Origin: Acanthopleura granulata
Taxonomy: Eukaryota; Mollusca; Polyplacophora; Chitonida; Chitonidae
Length of the DNA: 64,000 nt
Reading direction: 5' to 3'
Assembly (NCBI GenBank): GCA_016165875.1
Contig: JABBOT010000007.1
Location: forward strand, 10,566,216-10,630,215
Shown here: piece by piece, positions 20,528 to 34,000 of the stretch
Numbering within the stretch: the stretch's first letter is position 1
Layout: each line of letters opens with the position of its first letter
Made by a program: the position numbers and the translations under genes
The notes under the pieces: generated by a model
The model's input: the letters and a program-made list of their open reading frames with translations, nothing else
What the model was told of the DNA's origin: nothing
Database searches by the model: none

Positions 20528-23500
20528 CGTGTTTGGGATTAAGTTATTAGTTGATTTTCCCCGACTTATATATGTAAGGGATGTTGTAACTTTTACGTGC
20601 TTATGTTCTTGTTTATTATATTTGGGACGCTAATCCGTCACGTCGACCTTACTTATGTCCAAATTTTTGAAAGTTGCCATTTCTTTTAAAATAATTTCTG
20701 CATATGACGTGCAAACAGATTTCTTCACTTCAAGGAGGTCTAAGTTTATGTGATTAATGGAAGATGGTAAACTTTATAACAAATTTCTTTGCGGTTTACT
20801 GTCTGTAAGATAACTTGGTTGATATCTATCCATGATTCAATGGACAGCCTTGCTCAGTGTTCGCCATTTTTCGTCCCCTTGACAAGGGGAATGAATGAAT
20901 GATTATGGCTTAACGCCACATCGGCAATATCTCAGCCATATCGTGGCGAGAACAAGGTGGAAACACGAGACAGTTCAGGTTTTCGATAGTGGCATGAGAA
21001 CATTAAAAAGAAAACAAAAATGTTCGGACGTGGGATAAAATCAGGTAAGAAAACCAAAACCTTGACAAGCGGAAATCACGTGACAAATTATGTAAGTGTC
21101 AATTATTCATACAAAAATTAACACGTGTGTAAGTATGAATAATGTCATAAGTTTTGACCAAGCTGGGTAGCATAAGCAATGATACTTTTAGCGTGTGTAA
21201 TCTGAGCAGCTTTGTAATGTTTACGTGTACTCGAACAGCTGATCCATTGTGCAGGGACGCACATGACTGCGGCCTGGCTGTAATGGTTCGCTCTCAGTGA
21301 GCAATACCACACATCGTAGCTCCAGTCGGATGTATAACACTGTCTCATCCTATACATAAGTTAGTTGTAAGATAACGGTTAACAGTGTTAACCCTTCTTA
21401 TGAATGTAAATACTGTACTGAGTAGATTGAAGAGACCTAACAGGGTTTGTAACCATGGCAACTTCATGTCTAGACAGTTTGCACTGTATAAGTTACCTCC
21501 CTTGGCTTGAAAATCATTTTTTCACAGTGATGTACCAGTTAGATCATATGAGTACATGTACTGTAAAATAAGAAAACTGTAAACTACTTTATGGCTTAGT
21601 GTGTTTGTCATTAATACTGATTACGGTCAGTGTAATGCAGACCAATGTATTTTGATCAATAATTAATATAACATGATGTTTGTCTTTTCTTTCATGTGAC
21701 ACCTGTTGGAGGTTATGCTATTGGGACAACCCGAGCAGACATCCCAGCAGCGTCCTGTGATCAACTGTTGGCAGCATTTGGGGTAAGATGGTCACATTGT
21801 CTCATTGTAGTTAAGAACCGTCGTGGATTATTAGGACCTGTTTGTAGTAGTACAAGTGTCGCAGTGTTTTCAAACAGCATTGTGCAGAAATGTACATGAT
21901 GTAATTTTATCATCTTGTTATTTTTTTTCCATCATAAGTCATGTTGTTGTGATGCCGTGTAAAAACACGGTACTTGAACCGTTCCATTAGATAATGGTGA
22001 TATCACTAAGAAAACACAGCTGTTCATGCAAATACTCCTAGTCAGTTAAACCTGTTCCACTGAGCAAAGTATTGTTTCAGAATAACTGATGTTCTGTTAT
22101 TCACATGTAATTGCCGACAGCAGCACCTAACTCATATTACCTGTGTCTTGATTTCAAGTTCGACACTTCATTTCTGCGGAAAGTTTATTGTTTCAAGTTA
22201 ACATTATAAATAACAGGGTTACCCCTACTGATAGTACATACAACCAGCAACGGAGATTTATGATCATACACTGTAAAAATATAGTAATTATGCTTAACAA
22301 CAGTACCACATACAGCTAACAATGCGTAATACACAAATCACCACTTTACTTAATAATACTGTAAAAGTACGAGGCGTTGTTGTGATATGTTTGTCTTCTC
22401 AGGTCTTTCTGTCTCTCGGTACCACCTGTATGTGGTGACAACCTCCAGAATGAGTTTTGGAGTCCTTTATTCCACGGGCTTTACCTAAATACCACATAAG
22501 CCTAACAGGTACACAACAAGATCCTGACGTCATAGCTACTCGGCCAATGAATAACAACAACAGCATGACTTTCTTTACCCTTAGCACACACATATACATC
22601 ATTTAAGTGAGAATAGACACAGTGGCCGCGGAATATGCATAACTTCCTGTTTGTCGCCTTGGTAAACTAGTATGAATGTGGCCGAATGAACTTTAAGGCT
22701 TGTTATCTGCAGTTCAACTGAGGCACTAACTATAATTGTATAATTTAGTATTTATTTTCAAATTGTGATATCATTGTGGTAAACTTTAACCAGTCCTATA
22801 TTCAAAGTAAATAAATGAAAGCCACAGATAAGTTTCTGTATACAGAACACGGATGTCACAATGAATGCTCGCTGTGTATACTTGTACACAATTGAGACAC
22901 AACTGACCTACATTTATGTAAAATATTGTCGTATACATGCGCTATAAGTGGAGTACAAGTAATGTAAAGCCTTGAGAGGTGATTTTGTAGAATTTCATTC
23001 CATTCGCCTTTACTTTACACACCAACAACTCTTGCGATACCTACATGTACAACTGTAGGCTCACTCTCCGGTAAAAATATATATACGAAAGCTGCCCGCA
23101 ATCGCATAAGTAAATATATTTCCAACTACAGCATTAATAAATACATGTAAGAAAATATATAAATGAAACAAATCTCGAGTTGTCACACATACAGATCTAC
23201 ATACATGACCTCGTATGACTGTCTGTTGGATTATAGTGGGGTGATTTCTTGAACTCTTACGGTTTCTTTCATGAGTCTCAAGGAGAAGAAAGATTGAATA
23301 GAGACTTAACATGTGGCCGTCTAGCTAGTTTGACCCTGAGCCATTGTAACGTCAAAATGGACTGTTGGCGACGTCTACAGTGTTGCAATGTATCTGTTTC
23401 CGTTCTAACGCGCTATGTTTAATGTGATATCACTATGATGAGCCGGTAAAGGAGCATTTAGCTAGTTCGAGTTATATTCAAGCAAAAAGCAGAATTATTA

Positions 23501-23724
23501 AAAATAACCGATGGCAAGTAGACATAATTACATTCACAGCCAAATCCGAATGGGTGACAGCGTTCACCGAAAATTAACCTGTAGAAGAATTTCACTGTAG
23601 TTGAATTGAGCAAATAAAGTTTTTCAATCTCTTCTATCTCCCTGAACGAATATCCTCACAACTCCAGATGGTAAAACGCCCCATTGAAAACTTCTGTTAC
23701 AAGTCACACGGTCGGCTCTACAGT

Positions 23725-24059
23725 GTATGTATTTATGCTTGGGTTTTACGTCGTACTCAACATTTTTTCAGTGAATGATATGACGACTAGGCCTCCTTAA
23801 AGCGCAGATATGCAATGTCGTCTTGTGGCCGGGCGAGTCAATACCGCCAAAGTCCTGCCGTCACTGGAGCACCATGCCGAAGACACCAGACATGACATCC
23901 CACCAGTCACTTTATACTGACACCAGGCCGACCAGTCCTGTTTCCTTGCACTAATCTCTCAGTGCCGAACGCAAATTCAGGCAACAACAAGTAGGCCTAC
24001 CATTTTTAAAGTCTTTGATCTCGACCTCGAGGCCGAGCTCTAATCATCAGGTCATCGGC
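23725..24059 (-). mobile_element. SINE family 2, minus strand
   Basis: Reversed tail GGGTTTTACGTCGTACTCAA, body TGTGGCCGGGCGAGTCAATA, CCGCCAAAGTCCTGCCGTCA, GAAGACACCAGACATGACAT and a reversed head with AATCATCAGGTCATCGGC. Confidence 0.75.
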
Positions 24060-25004
24060 TTTACGAATATACTTTTCCATTAGACCAGGCCCGGGTTTCG
24101 GCTAGATATTCCCTTCACTACCATATCAATATGCGTTGAAGCGATATGAAGTGCACTTAGTTATGTGCTAAGTATGCTTCAAGAAGCTGGAGGCAGCCGC
24201 CCCTCCTCCCCCCCCCCGCCACTGAAGCCACATTTAGTCTTAAGTTGTGGCCTTTTCCTTCAAGTTAGACTTAAAGCTATTTCCATATTTGTCATGAAGG
24301 CCTAAGATAACAATCGTTATTAAAATAAAACTCTTCGGGGGAGTTACAATTGTGTCGCTGTAAATTGTTAGGAAGACAGGAATAGGTGTGCTTTGAGCCT
24401 AAAACAGCTTCGTGATCCAGTGGACAGATTTCCAGCCGCTCTGTTCCTCTTTCTTCTGATTAGTTCATGTGTTATTCAAATCGCAATAAGCAAAGTGGCC
24501 TTAAACTGATGATATAGAGATTTGGCAGGTATACAGCTGGGTAGACAGGAGCTTATAGCAACTACTGAAGAAGCTCACACATTTCATAACTTGTCACTGA
24601 GGGATACGTGGGTAGATGCTTACAGCCACACTGAACATCTCATGACAGACGAGAAGAAAATGTTTTGACCTATATAACACAAAAGGGTAAAAGCCGAACA
24701 AACATACCCATATAGTAGAGGCCTATAGACAGGTTGTGATTTACCCAATGGCTGTTAGGTTTAACTTGTTTTTATTGGGAGTTCTTTTTTTTCTTCTTCT
24801 TTTTTTTTTTTTTTTTTTTTTTTGATAACTTCCTGGTCGGGAGTTATGACAACAGACCATTTTATGCAAGAATTTGGGTTGAGTGAAGATGTGTGTGGAA
24901 AGCCTGTGTAGATCGACAGGGAGATCGGTGACAACACCAGTGATAACATCAGTGACAACATCGAGACTAACTCTCTTCTTGTACAAACCACTGGGAGTAC
25001 ATTC

Positions 25005-25056
25005 ATGATGAGAAGACTTCTCGCTCTCACCGTTCTGTTGCTGCGTGTGACTGAAG
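25005..25056 (+). CDS. Exon 1: signal peptide
   Basis: ATGATG start, then Arg-Arg and a Leu-rich core (MMRRLLALTVLLLRVTE), ending in phase 1 at donor GTATGC. A second in-frame ATG at 25008 would lose only one residue. No upstream exon is needed to give a secreted N-terminus. The 5' UTR end is not known. Confidence 0.82.
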
Positions 25057-28000
25057 GTATGCTCGTGATTTTAACCACGCAGTTTCCAACTGTTGGCTAC
25101 GTCACGATGACACGAGCATGCAGTTATCAATAATAGTCTGAATAACAATTAGTATTCCTCTGTTATAATCCTGTTCCTCGGATATTCTTATTTGCGTCAC
25201 TGGTAATAAATCGTACTCTGTGTAATAGTCATACTTTGTTTACGGCCTTTTAGGTAATGGACAGACTTGCCGCTTTGGACCAGGTTGTCGGTATGACTGT
25301 AACTGTTCTGGGGCCTGTGACACTCAGAGAGGGTGTGTCGGGAACTGTTCCCGTGGCTGGGATGGGCCTACATGTCAGAGACGTGAGTACTAAACTTGTT
25401 GTCACGGTCAGTTAACGGACAGGCCTGTTGGTTGCGGTATGACTGTAACTGTGGCGGGAGCCGTGACCCTTAGACAAACTGTGAGGGGAACTGTGCCCTG
25501 AAGGAAGCCTTACTAAGCCGTTTCACAAGAGTAAAACTGTCTAATGCTTAGCCGACTTCCCATTGCCGGCTATGTGGCCACTCTACAGTTATCTCAATTA
25601 TTGAATCATTGAGGAGAATTGTTAACTTAGCTTCAAAGTATAAATAAACTAAATTAGAATGTCTAAATGTCAGATAACGATGCTATTTTATTCTTCGTTT
25701 TCATTATTGACACAGTTTGTAAACAAGGAGCGATAACTCTCATCGTAGATAGTCGGAGCGAAAAGTACCTATGTTTCTCCAATTTCTTACTTACTTCCTC
25801 CAAGCGACCGTGGGACAAGACTAAGGATTTCAGACTAACTTTCAAATGCTGAGCTAGCCGTCTAAGCTTAGCCTTTAGACTGTTTGTGCAAGGCCACTGT
25901 GGCAACGGGATGATTTACTTTAAAAACAAACCTCAGGGTGAGGTGAAATCCGTCAGGATGGAGTGAAATTAAACGGCTATATAGGCTATATTTATTGTAA
26001 TCGATAAGTACTACACCCATGTTCAACACAACCTAAAACACGAGGGGCCGATTACACAAAGCCATTTCTGACTTAGGTGAAAATTTCAAATACAATTCAA
26101 GAGCTTCTTTTTGGAGTCTAAAACTTGAAAAATGAAATGATAATCATCAATATAATCATAAAACAAATGTGTCAAAATTTCGACTTCCAGTGTCATAAAC
26201 TATGAGCACTGGTCGATGTATTGAAGTTTGGTTTAAGTTAAAAATGGCTTCGTTGAATCGGCCCCAGTTCACTTAAGAATGCGGAAGAAATACTATGTAA
26301 CAAAGTAAAAGCAGATAAGAGAGAGGTAGTCATCAGTTCATCAAGTCATCAAGTGTTGCAAGAATTATGATCATAGAAACTCTGACTATGACAGATAGTA
26401 AACCAAAACACTTGAGACTTCCTTCAGGCAGAATTTGAATACTATATAAAGGCATGGCGAAAGAGTACAAACTTTCCATGATCGAAATGGTTGTATTTCT
26501 TCATGAATGTGTCGACTAACAAGCGTAAAATGAAGTAAATTTAAGGAGAAGCTGTGTGTACCAATTCCTAGACATCAGCAATACAAATTTTGTATTGAAA
26601 ATGAAAAGTTAAAGCAAGATGAGCCTCAGTCACATTCCACAATGTGATGGTTTTGCCATTGTACACCTATTAACTTTTTAAAGATTTTAGAGTGGCTACA
26701 TTACAACTGGTTCCAAGGTAAGCTGCAAAATGCTTGAACTTTATTCCTCTGTAAAATATGTACCTGAAGTATCTCATCATTTGCGACAATTGATTTCTTT
26801 AACTTGGTCTGCACGGACTTTGCTGTGATCTTAACCAGGCGAATAAAAATTTGTACCTAAAAACCGAGTGATTGTTTTTGCATACTTTGCCACCAGATTC
26901 ATATGCAATCAAATGTCTGATTTTGTTATGGGCTTTATTGCAAGATTATGTTGGTATATCATCTTAACAGTTTCTGTTCAAATGACACTGACGATGTCGG
27001 TAGAGCACAGAGCTATGCTACCAAATGCTTTGTTGCAGACAACTGTGAACTTGGTTTATCCAAATACAACCGTCTTCCATCTGAAATTTTGTCAGCTATG
27101 TCATAATAACAGAGATGTCTGGTCACCTCACTAAAATGTAGTGATGGTTAACGTGATGGCGGCACAGCACGATTAATTTCCCTTTTACTTAAATGTTAGC
27201 GTTTGGCCTCACATCACTGTCTTTACATCTACAAGACCTAAACCCTCAGGGCGTCAAATTTCTGATAGGGCCTGACCAATGAAATTTTTCGCATATCTAA
27301 CAAACAGCTGACATGGGTCAAGCCCACCCAGTGACAGATCAGTGAGCCCTGATTTATCCCGATTTTTGCCTTGTGTGCATCCGCCTCCATTGCCTGAAAA
27401 ACACACAAATGTATACCTGTAATGAAACTTTGAAGCCTGTCCTACAAAATGATACCACCCAAAAAGCAGAAAAAATGAAAAAGGGCAGCCCAGGGAAGCA
27501 AAAGAAAATGTCTCTAAAAATGGAAAGCATCTAGCTTGGCCCCTCTCGACCGGGAAGCATTAATTGTGGTGTGCCGCCTGATTATCAAGACGAAATCTTG
27601 GCAACTGGAGATTCAGACAGTTAACACGTGCCGAATGAGCAATCCCAGCTGTCAGTCAAAATATTCAAACTGACCGCAGCTTCCTGAGAAAATGCCACAC
27701 CAGTCAGTTAGGAAAGTTGCTGCTGTTTGACGCCCCTTTACCCTTAAATTCAGACCGTTAGGTGAGCAAGGGTGAAGTTATTGTTGGTGTATCCATGGGT
27801 CATTCTCGACAGTGTTGATAGCCAGAAAAACGTGTTTCCAGTCAAATCAGGTTGAATATTTAGATTCCATCATTGAATCTCACGGTCATCACTACGAACA
27901 GAAAAGTCAAGGCCATAGTTAATTCTCCATCTCCACGGAATCTTACAGACGGACTAATAGTTTCCTCTATATGTACTTTGGGGTAGATTAAGTACTATAA

Positions 28001-31000
28001 AGCAATTTTTCCAACTGCTCTACTGGTATGGCTCCAGTACACAGCCTGTACACGAAGAAAAGTAAACTCCATAGGATAAGGGGTCTGTCTCACAGGTTAT
28101 ATCGATCAGGCAAACCGATGGCATTGGCATCGAGAACTCTGGCATGTTCAACATTATTTGCGTGGAAAACTTGAACCAAGTGGCAAACATGTAGCTGCTC
28201 TAAGGAGTAGCAGAATTGTCATGACAACCACGACGACACACGACGTCCATAGGAGGGCGCCATCCTTGTCATGTCATCCGAACCATCACGACGCCACGAG
28301 ACACAGGAAGCCACCTTTGTAGTGTTGGGATGAGCCTACATGTCTGTGTGTGATGCTGTCTAGTATGCATTGAATATAGGGGGGCAAAAAGTAATGTGTA
28401 GTTAGATTTTTCACCTTTAAAGATACAATACCAGAGAATATTCGCAAAGGTTCGATTCAGTCAGTTTAAGCTGTTATTATAGCCGACTTATGCAATTTCA
28501 GAAAATATCACCGTCGGTGCCATGTTGTTTTTTGTTTTCAGGCAGAAATTATTTTTCCAAAACCTTCCCTTTCGATCCGAACTACGAAAGTTAATATATG
28601 CACCAAAAGTAATGCATATTACCATATATATGGTATACTTCGTGCAAAATATAAACGCTTACATTTCATTCTATTCTCGACAAAATCAGTTGTGCTGTTA
28701 GTATGTCACCGAAAGATTTGACACACTTAACCAATATCTGCCACATCCGGGTGAAGTTTTCAACGGACTACTCTAAAGTTGCATATTCGTGAGTTCATAC
28801 ATATCAGAGAAAAGTTCTGAAAAACATTTTAAACCCAAGCTAATTTATCAATTCAAGGTATGTACAAGTCACGATGCAGAAATTCTCCCGTATAGTCTCC
28901 TTAAAAGTCTCTTTTGTTTAAAAGTGGATAGTTAAGTAAATACGCTATCATTCTCAGTCCATCAATTCACACAGTGCACGGAAAAGTCAGAATGTCGGTT
29001 TAGAAATAAGCAACGAAATCTCATTCACACATGATACCATTTCACATGTGGACCTTCTGGTATCTGGTGGAAAACTTACATAGTGTGAATCTCAGTGCCA
29101 TCTTCTTATTCTGTAGTGAAGGAACACACGGTAGTCTATAGTTATAAAAGGCTCTCACCTTACAACGTCCAGGCCTCGCGAAGTGTGGTTTCAAACCCGG
29201 TGTTGGACAGGGAATGTGCAGATTCTGCTCTCACTGTATGTTTCTGGGGTCTTGGTAATAATAAGGCATTGACGACATGCATATGGCCTCTAGTCTTCCA
29301 CCAGCATAGTGTACATATGTGTACATCACATGTGGTCAAGTTTACCCGTAACTTGCCCGAGGTCGCTGCTTTACCGTGGGCACTCCGCTTTCCTCAGTCT
29401 ACAAAACTAACGGCTATCACATAAGTTAAAGTCTTAAGTGTGGCGTTAAAGAATAATCAAATAGATAACTATATACATAATGATTCTGTAGCGCAGAAAA
29501 TCCATGTCAAACTAATAATTAAGTGTAAGCTGCCTAACGTATGAATGCGTTAAGTTTATCGGTTATTGGATAAGTTAATGTCTTCAGTATGGCCATAAAC
29601 AATAACCAAATAAATAAACAAACAAACAAAAAATAAAAATATAAAATAATATGATAATATAATGATTCCCTATATCCATACCAAACTAATAAGTGTAAGG
29701 TTCCTAATGCGTGAATATGTGTAGTAGTCAGAGGTGAAATTCTGAAAAGATTAAAGGAAACTGTCGTGAGAGCGATTTTATATATTTATGCAAATGGCTT
29801 GAATTTTTTTTTATTCTTGGCGGATCGGAAGGCTTTGACCTAAAGGGAAAATTAGCTACATAAGATACTTTCTACATCCACAAAGAAGTCAAAATATAAA
29901 ATAAGGCTGGGCATCAGATTTTACCACATTATGAAACAAACTACTTATAGATTTTAATAATATATATAAAATAAATCGCCTAAGACCACCAGGACAATGA
30001 AATAAAGAATTGCAGAAAGTACACAGATAGTAAATAAAGAATTTATGTTTTTTAGGAAAGTCATTCAGTCTCTTGCAGGACTAAAACGACGGAAGGCAGT
30101 AAAGCTGACACTTGCCAACAGCTGATGCGTCAGATCGGTCCAAAAATAAGGTGTTCTTTGGATGTGTGCTCTTTACATTTCATTCTCCACAGCACCGATA
30201 CACCAGTCTCCGATGTGTCCATTATCACCAAGTCATGAGAGTGGTGATTGACTGAAAACAAAAGAAAATTACAAGTCTACATTTTACGCTATCAACTCCA
30301 TTGGAGTAGGATATGAGAATACAGACAGAGTTTGGAAAGTAAATAACAGGCAAAAAATAAGACACCGTTATTTTAGGTGCATAAGCACATAGGCCGTATA
30401 AAAACTGCAGTGTTGTTATTGCAATTCACACATATAAACTCTGCGATCACTGATCCAGACAGACCACATTTAAGGCCTAGGTAAACACACATACATTTCT
30501 GTCATCGCTGACTTTGATGTGAAACAATGACTTTAGAAGTGAGGTTCTGAAGTGAGTGGTGTTGAAGCAGTGGTTGAAATTCCTCAATGAAAACGTCATT
30601 TGTTATGTCGTAAAGCGTTTTACTTAAACATCGGGAGTATCAGCCATGTGCCTGGATGACAGCCTGAACCTTACCCCTCGTACCACCTCTTCACTGTGTA
30701 TATCAGCTTATACATGGCGCGAATTGTACCTGTCCATGCTTTAACTAGCCGCTAAACATAGGTCAACGTTTGTACATACCATTTTATGGACCACATTTAA
30801 GGCCGTGGTAAACTGGTCAGATTTTCCCCTCATGCTCAGGTCATGATTGAAAAAAATTTGTGAAGTGTTGACCGTTGAGGGTGGGCTGTATGGTGACTGG
30901 CGATTTTACATGTAGGGAACACGGCAGGTAATTGCATGCAAATGATACATTCTCACACCGATAGATACAGTGGATAAGGCAACTAGTGGAGTAGATAAAT

Positions 31001-34000
31001 GGGGTTGGTATATTTTATTTTGCTGTTTCAGGCAACTCTCAGGATGGATCTACCGGAAACTTTGAGCACTTTACTCTGACCTTAACACTCTGTGTTCAAC
31101 AGACTACCGCTACATCCCCAACTGCTCACGTGATTTGGGAATAGAATTAACAGTGAAAATCCAAAAAGTGTGACTTAAACAAAATGAGGAAAACGGATAA
31201 ATTGTTGACTGTTACAGATAAGGTATGGGAGCCCCTTTGTATGGGAGCCAGATACGGCCACTCGCGTTTTCTTTCTTTGGCCTTACAAATATAAGGCCCA
31301 AAATACGAAAACACGAAAGGTCGAAGGGTAAAAACACGAACGGGCGAATGTTATTTGACATGGGGTCTTTGTGTAAGACAGTATGAAACCTAATACTACA
31401 GTTTAAGGCTTGAACGGTAAGATACCTCACAACAATGTCTTCCTTCTGTCCCCTATTGGTTGTGAGCAAAAGATCAAAGCTGCATTGGCGCCAATCTGGT
31501 CTTTAGTATCAGGTCCGTTGTGTATGATTTCTAGTAATCTCGAGTTCAAATCTGCCCCTTTTCAGTTTCATCACTTTCTTGTCTCTTTTATTACCATGAC
31601 ATCAACATCGGACTGTCAGAAATGGTAAAACGGTAATTGCGTGGACCCATGCAACCTTTTTGGAGCGTTAAGCTTAAATTTGAAATCTATCTGTCTGGTG
31701 TCGTAGGTAACGCGGCGCTGAATCAGCAGGCGAGTCAGTCATCCACCTGGTCTCCGTACACATCTAGATTAGCTGTGGACGGTCACGTGGGACATAATCT
31801 GGAGACAACACGCTGTACTCACACCCACTCTTGGTACGGAAATTGGTGGATGGTAACACTGGACAGGGCGTACAGTATTTACAGATTCCAGATTTACAAC
31901 AGGAACGGCAGCTGTTCTCCAAACGAACCATGTAAGTATTTGCACCCAGTCGGAATTATGCTAACATCAGCTGGAATACTTCATATTTTCCTCACAATTT
32001 GGTGATAGTCTGATTTATAACTTAGGTGACGCTCTTGTGATCTGTATTTAGTATGTAAGCATTGGTCTCCAGTAGATTATGTACCCTTTGTGTGAAAAAC
32101 TTTGGTCCCGTGGTAACACTGTTTTAGCAGAAACGAGAGAAACCAGAATACGCCTACTCTCTTTAAAGGGGAGTATCGAGAAAAGCGTGATGGAAATTAA
32201 GGACGCATAAAGAGAAACATAGATTTTTTTCCAAGGTTGATAAATATTATCGAGTAGTGTCTGACATTGTGACGTAATGCAGTCACAAATTGTAGCCTTG
32301 AGTGTTTCACATTTAAACTGCTAAGCGTACAGTGTTCAAATGCTGGAGGTAAATGTTAATAAAAGAGATTTAAGTATCGAGGATCTGAAGAAAGCATTTC
32401 TTCCTAGTAAACAACAAAGTTGAATTAGTAGACTTGTTGGGCGAATTTCAGTATTTTCCATCAGATATATGGCCTTCACATCTGCATAGGTGAATGAAAG
32501 TTTTTTCATCATTCTATTTCAAACTAACTCTCCTTTAAGAGTGAACAGGTGATTACTGGTAGACGCATCACTTCCGCCGTTGTCCCCGGGTATACAGGTA
32601 AACTTAGCAGAAAACAACGAGTCAGTTACAGTTTTTACCTCTTTGCTTTAAGACTTACCGTCCGAAGGTGGTCCTTGTGTTAACAGTTGAATATCCACAT
32701 TCATGTCTGCAGAGGGGCAGCGAGTAGGTCTGACCACCGAAGGTAAAACAGTACGAGCGGAAATTGTCAAAACCAATGTCATTCAATACACGTCGCTCCA
32801 AGCTTGGGCGCGACTACTATTTATGATATCTAAATCTAAGCGATCATGACATAATTATTGATTTCATCGCATTTACGTCGAATAAGCCATGGATAACTTG
32901 GATTTCGCAACATACCCGCCCAAGTAGTGTTAGTTGATCGTCTTTCGTCTCATAATCATAATGTGTCATTTTGCCTTCATGTCGTAGACAAATTAATGCC
33001 AATAGTAAAAACAGTATGCTGTCCTTGCAAATATGAAATTTCACCTATCTATTCCACATAGACTAAATGCTGTGTATTTAACTATCCGTTCCTTAATATG
33101 TGCATCCCAAGAGATTGGAGAAATACCACAAAAACTTTTACCAAATCCTTACGCACGGGCATATCTGGACTTAAACAAATACAGAATGACAGCACATATA
33201 CATGCTGACTGCAAGCTCCTGCACAAGCATTCATGCACTGCCTTTTCTATCAAATCGAACAGACTATTACGTTTGGTTGCCTACCTATTTACTACGGATT
33301 TCTCTTTCTTTCTTTAGCATTTTTGAAGGATGTGAGGACGGGTCATTTCCTCAAGTCTCCGAACAGTGAACTTGAACACACTTATACAAGTCTTCACAGC
33401 ACAACACAACATCTTCACCTTCTAGTCTACTCTTTTTGGGGCAAGATCACAACAGAACCAGTTGTACCAATTAGATGTGATGAAAGAACAGAACTGGACT
33501 TCTTTCTGTCTTTAATTTTAAAAGAATAATTTAGACGCAGAGGACTGCAGACGATAACTGGTCTCAGCTGAGGTTATTCCCAGGGTATGGGGAATTTATG
33601 TAAATACTTACCCTTGTACTACTTAACCCACGCAAATCAAAGTTCACATTGAAATTTAACACATGGCAATTTTTACTTATTCTTAAAAATCAGAATTAAA
33701 ACATATCTATTCAATCTTTTTTTCTTGCAAAGCAGCCTTAAATTTGCAGAACAAAATGTTTAAGAAGTCAACAGATAAAACAGACGTTTACTACCTTACA
33801 CTTTAAAGTAAATGCCATCTATATCTCTCTCCCCAAACAGTGTCATTGGACATAGTCTCGTCCATCTAAAGAGAGTGCTGTCATTTAACGCAGTGGCACT
33901 TAACAAATACGCAAGTTCGTTATATAAACTGATAATTAAAATTCTAACCGAGATTTTAGGATCAGGAGAGACTGTTGGTATTTTGTTAGATGTATTTGTA

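Larger units (their letters stand above)
19698..25004. other. Intergenic region upstream of the complete receptor gene
   Basis: AT-rich sequence with SINE pieces and no convincing gene. Recognisable items are a SINE family 1 head (20425-20527, minus), a possible third SINE type at 20888-20955 (GAATGATTATGGCTTAACGC..ATCGTGGCGAG), and a SINE family 2 copy (23725-24059, minus). TATATAAC at 24671, about 330 bases before the ATG, is a possible TATA-like element. A pyrimidine run covers 24782-24823. Confidence 0.5.

Noticed and set aside
21696..21899. 67-residue plus-strand ORF (MTPVGGYAIGTTRADIP...)
   Set aside because: It has a plausible GTAAG after GCATTTGGG, but no recognisable domain, no partner exon and no repeat elsewhere in the window to support it.
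24741..25078. Lys-rich minus-strand ORFs across the start of the receptor gene
   Set aside because: Produced by the pyrimidine run at 24782-24823 and antisense to exon 1.
31031..31150. Possible extra exon after GCTGTTTCAG
   Set aside because: The reading frame runs into a stop without a clear donor. The encoded peptide has no EGF or lectin pattern, and the lectin domain is complete without it.
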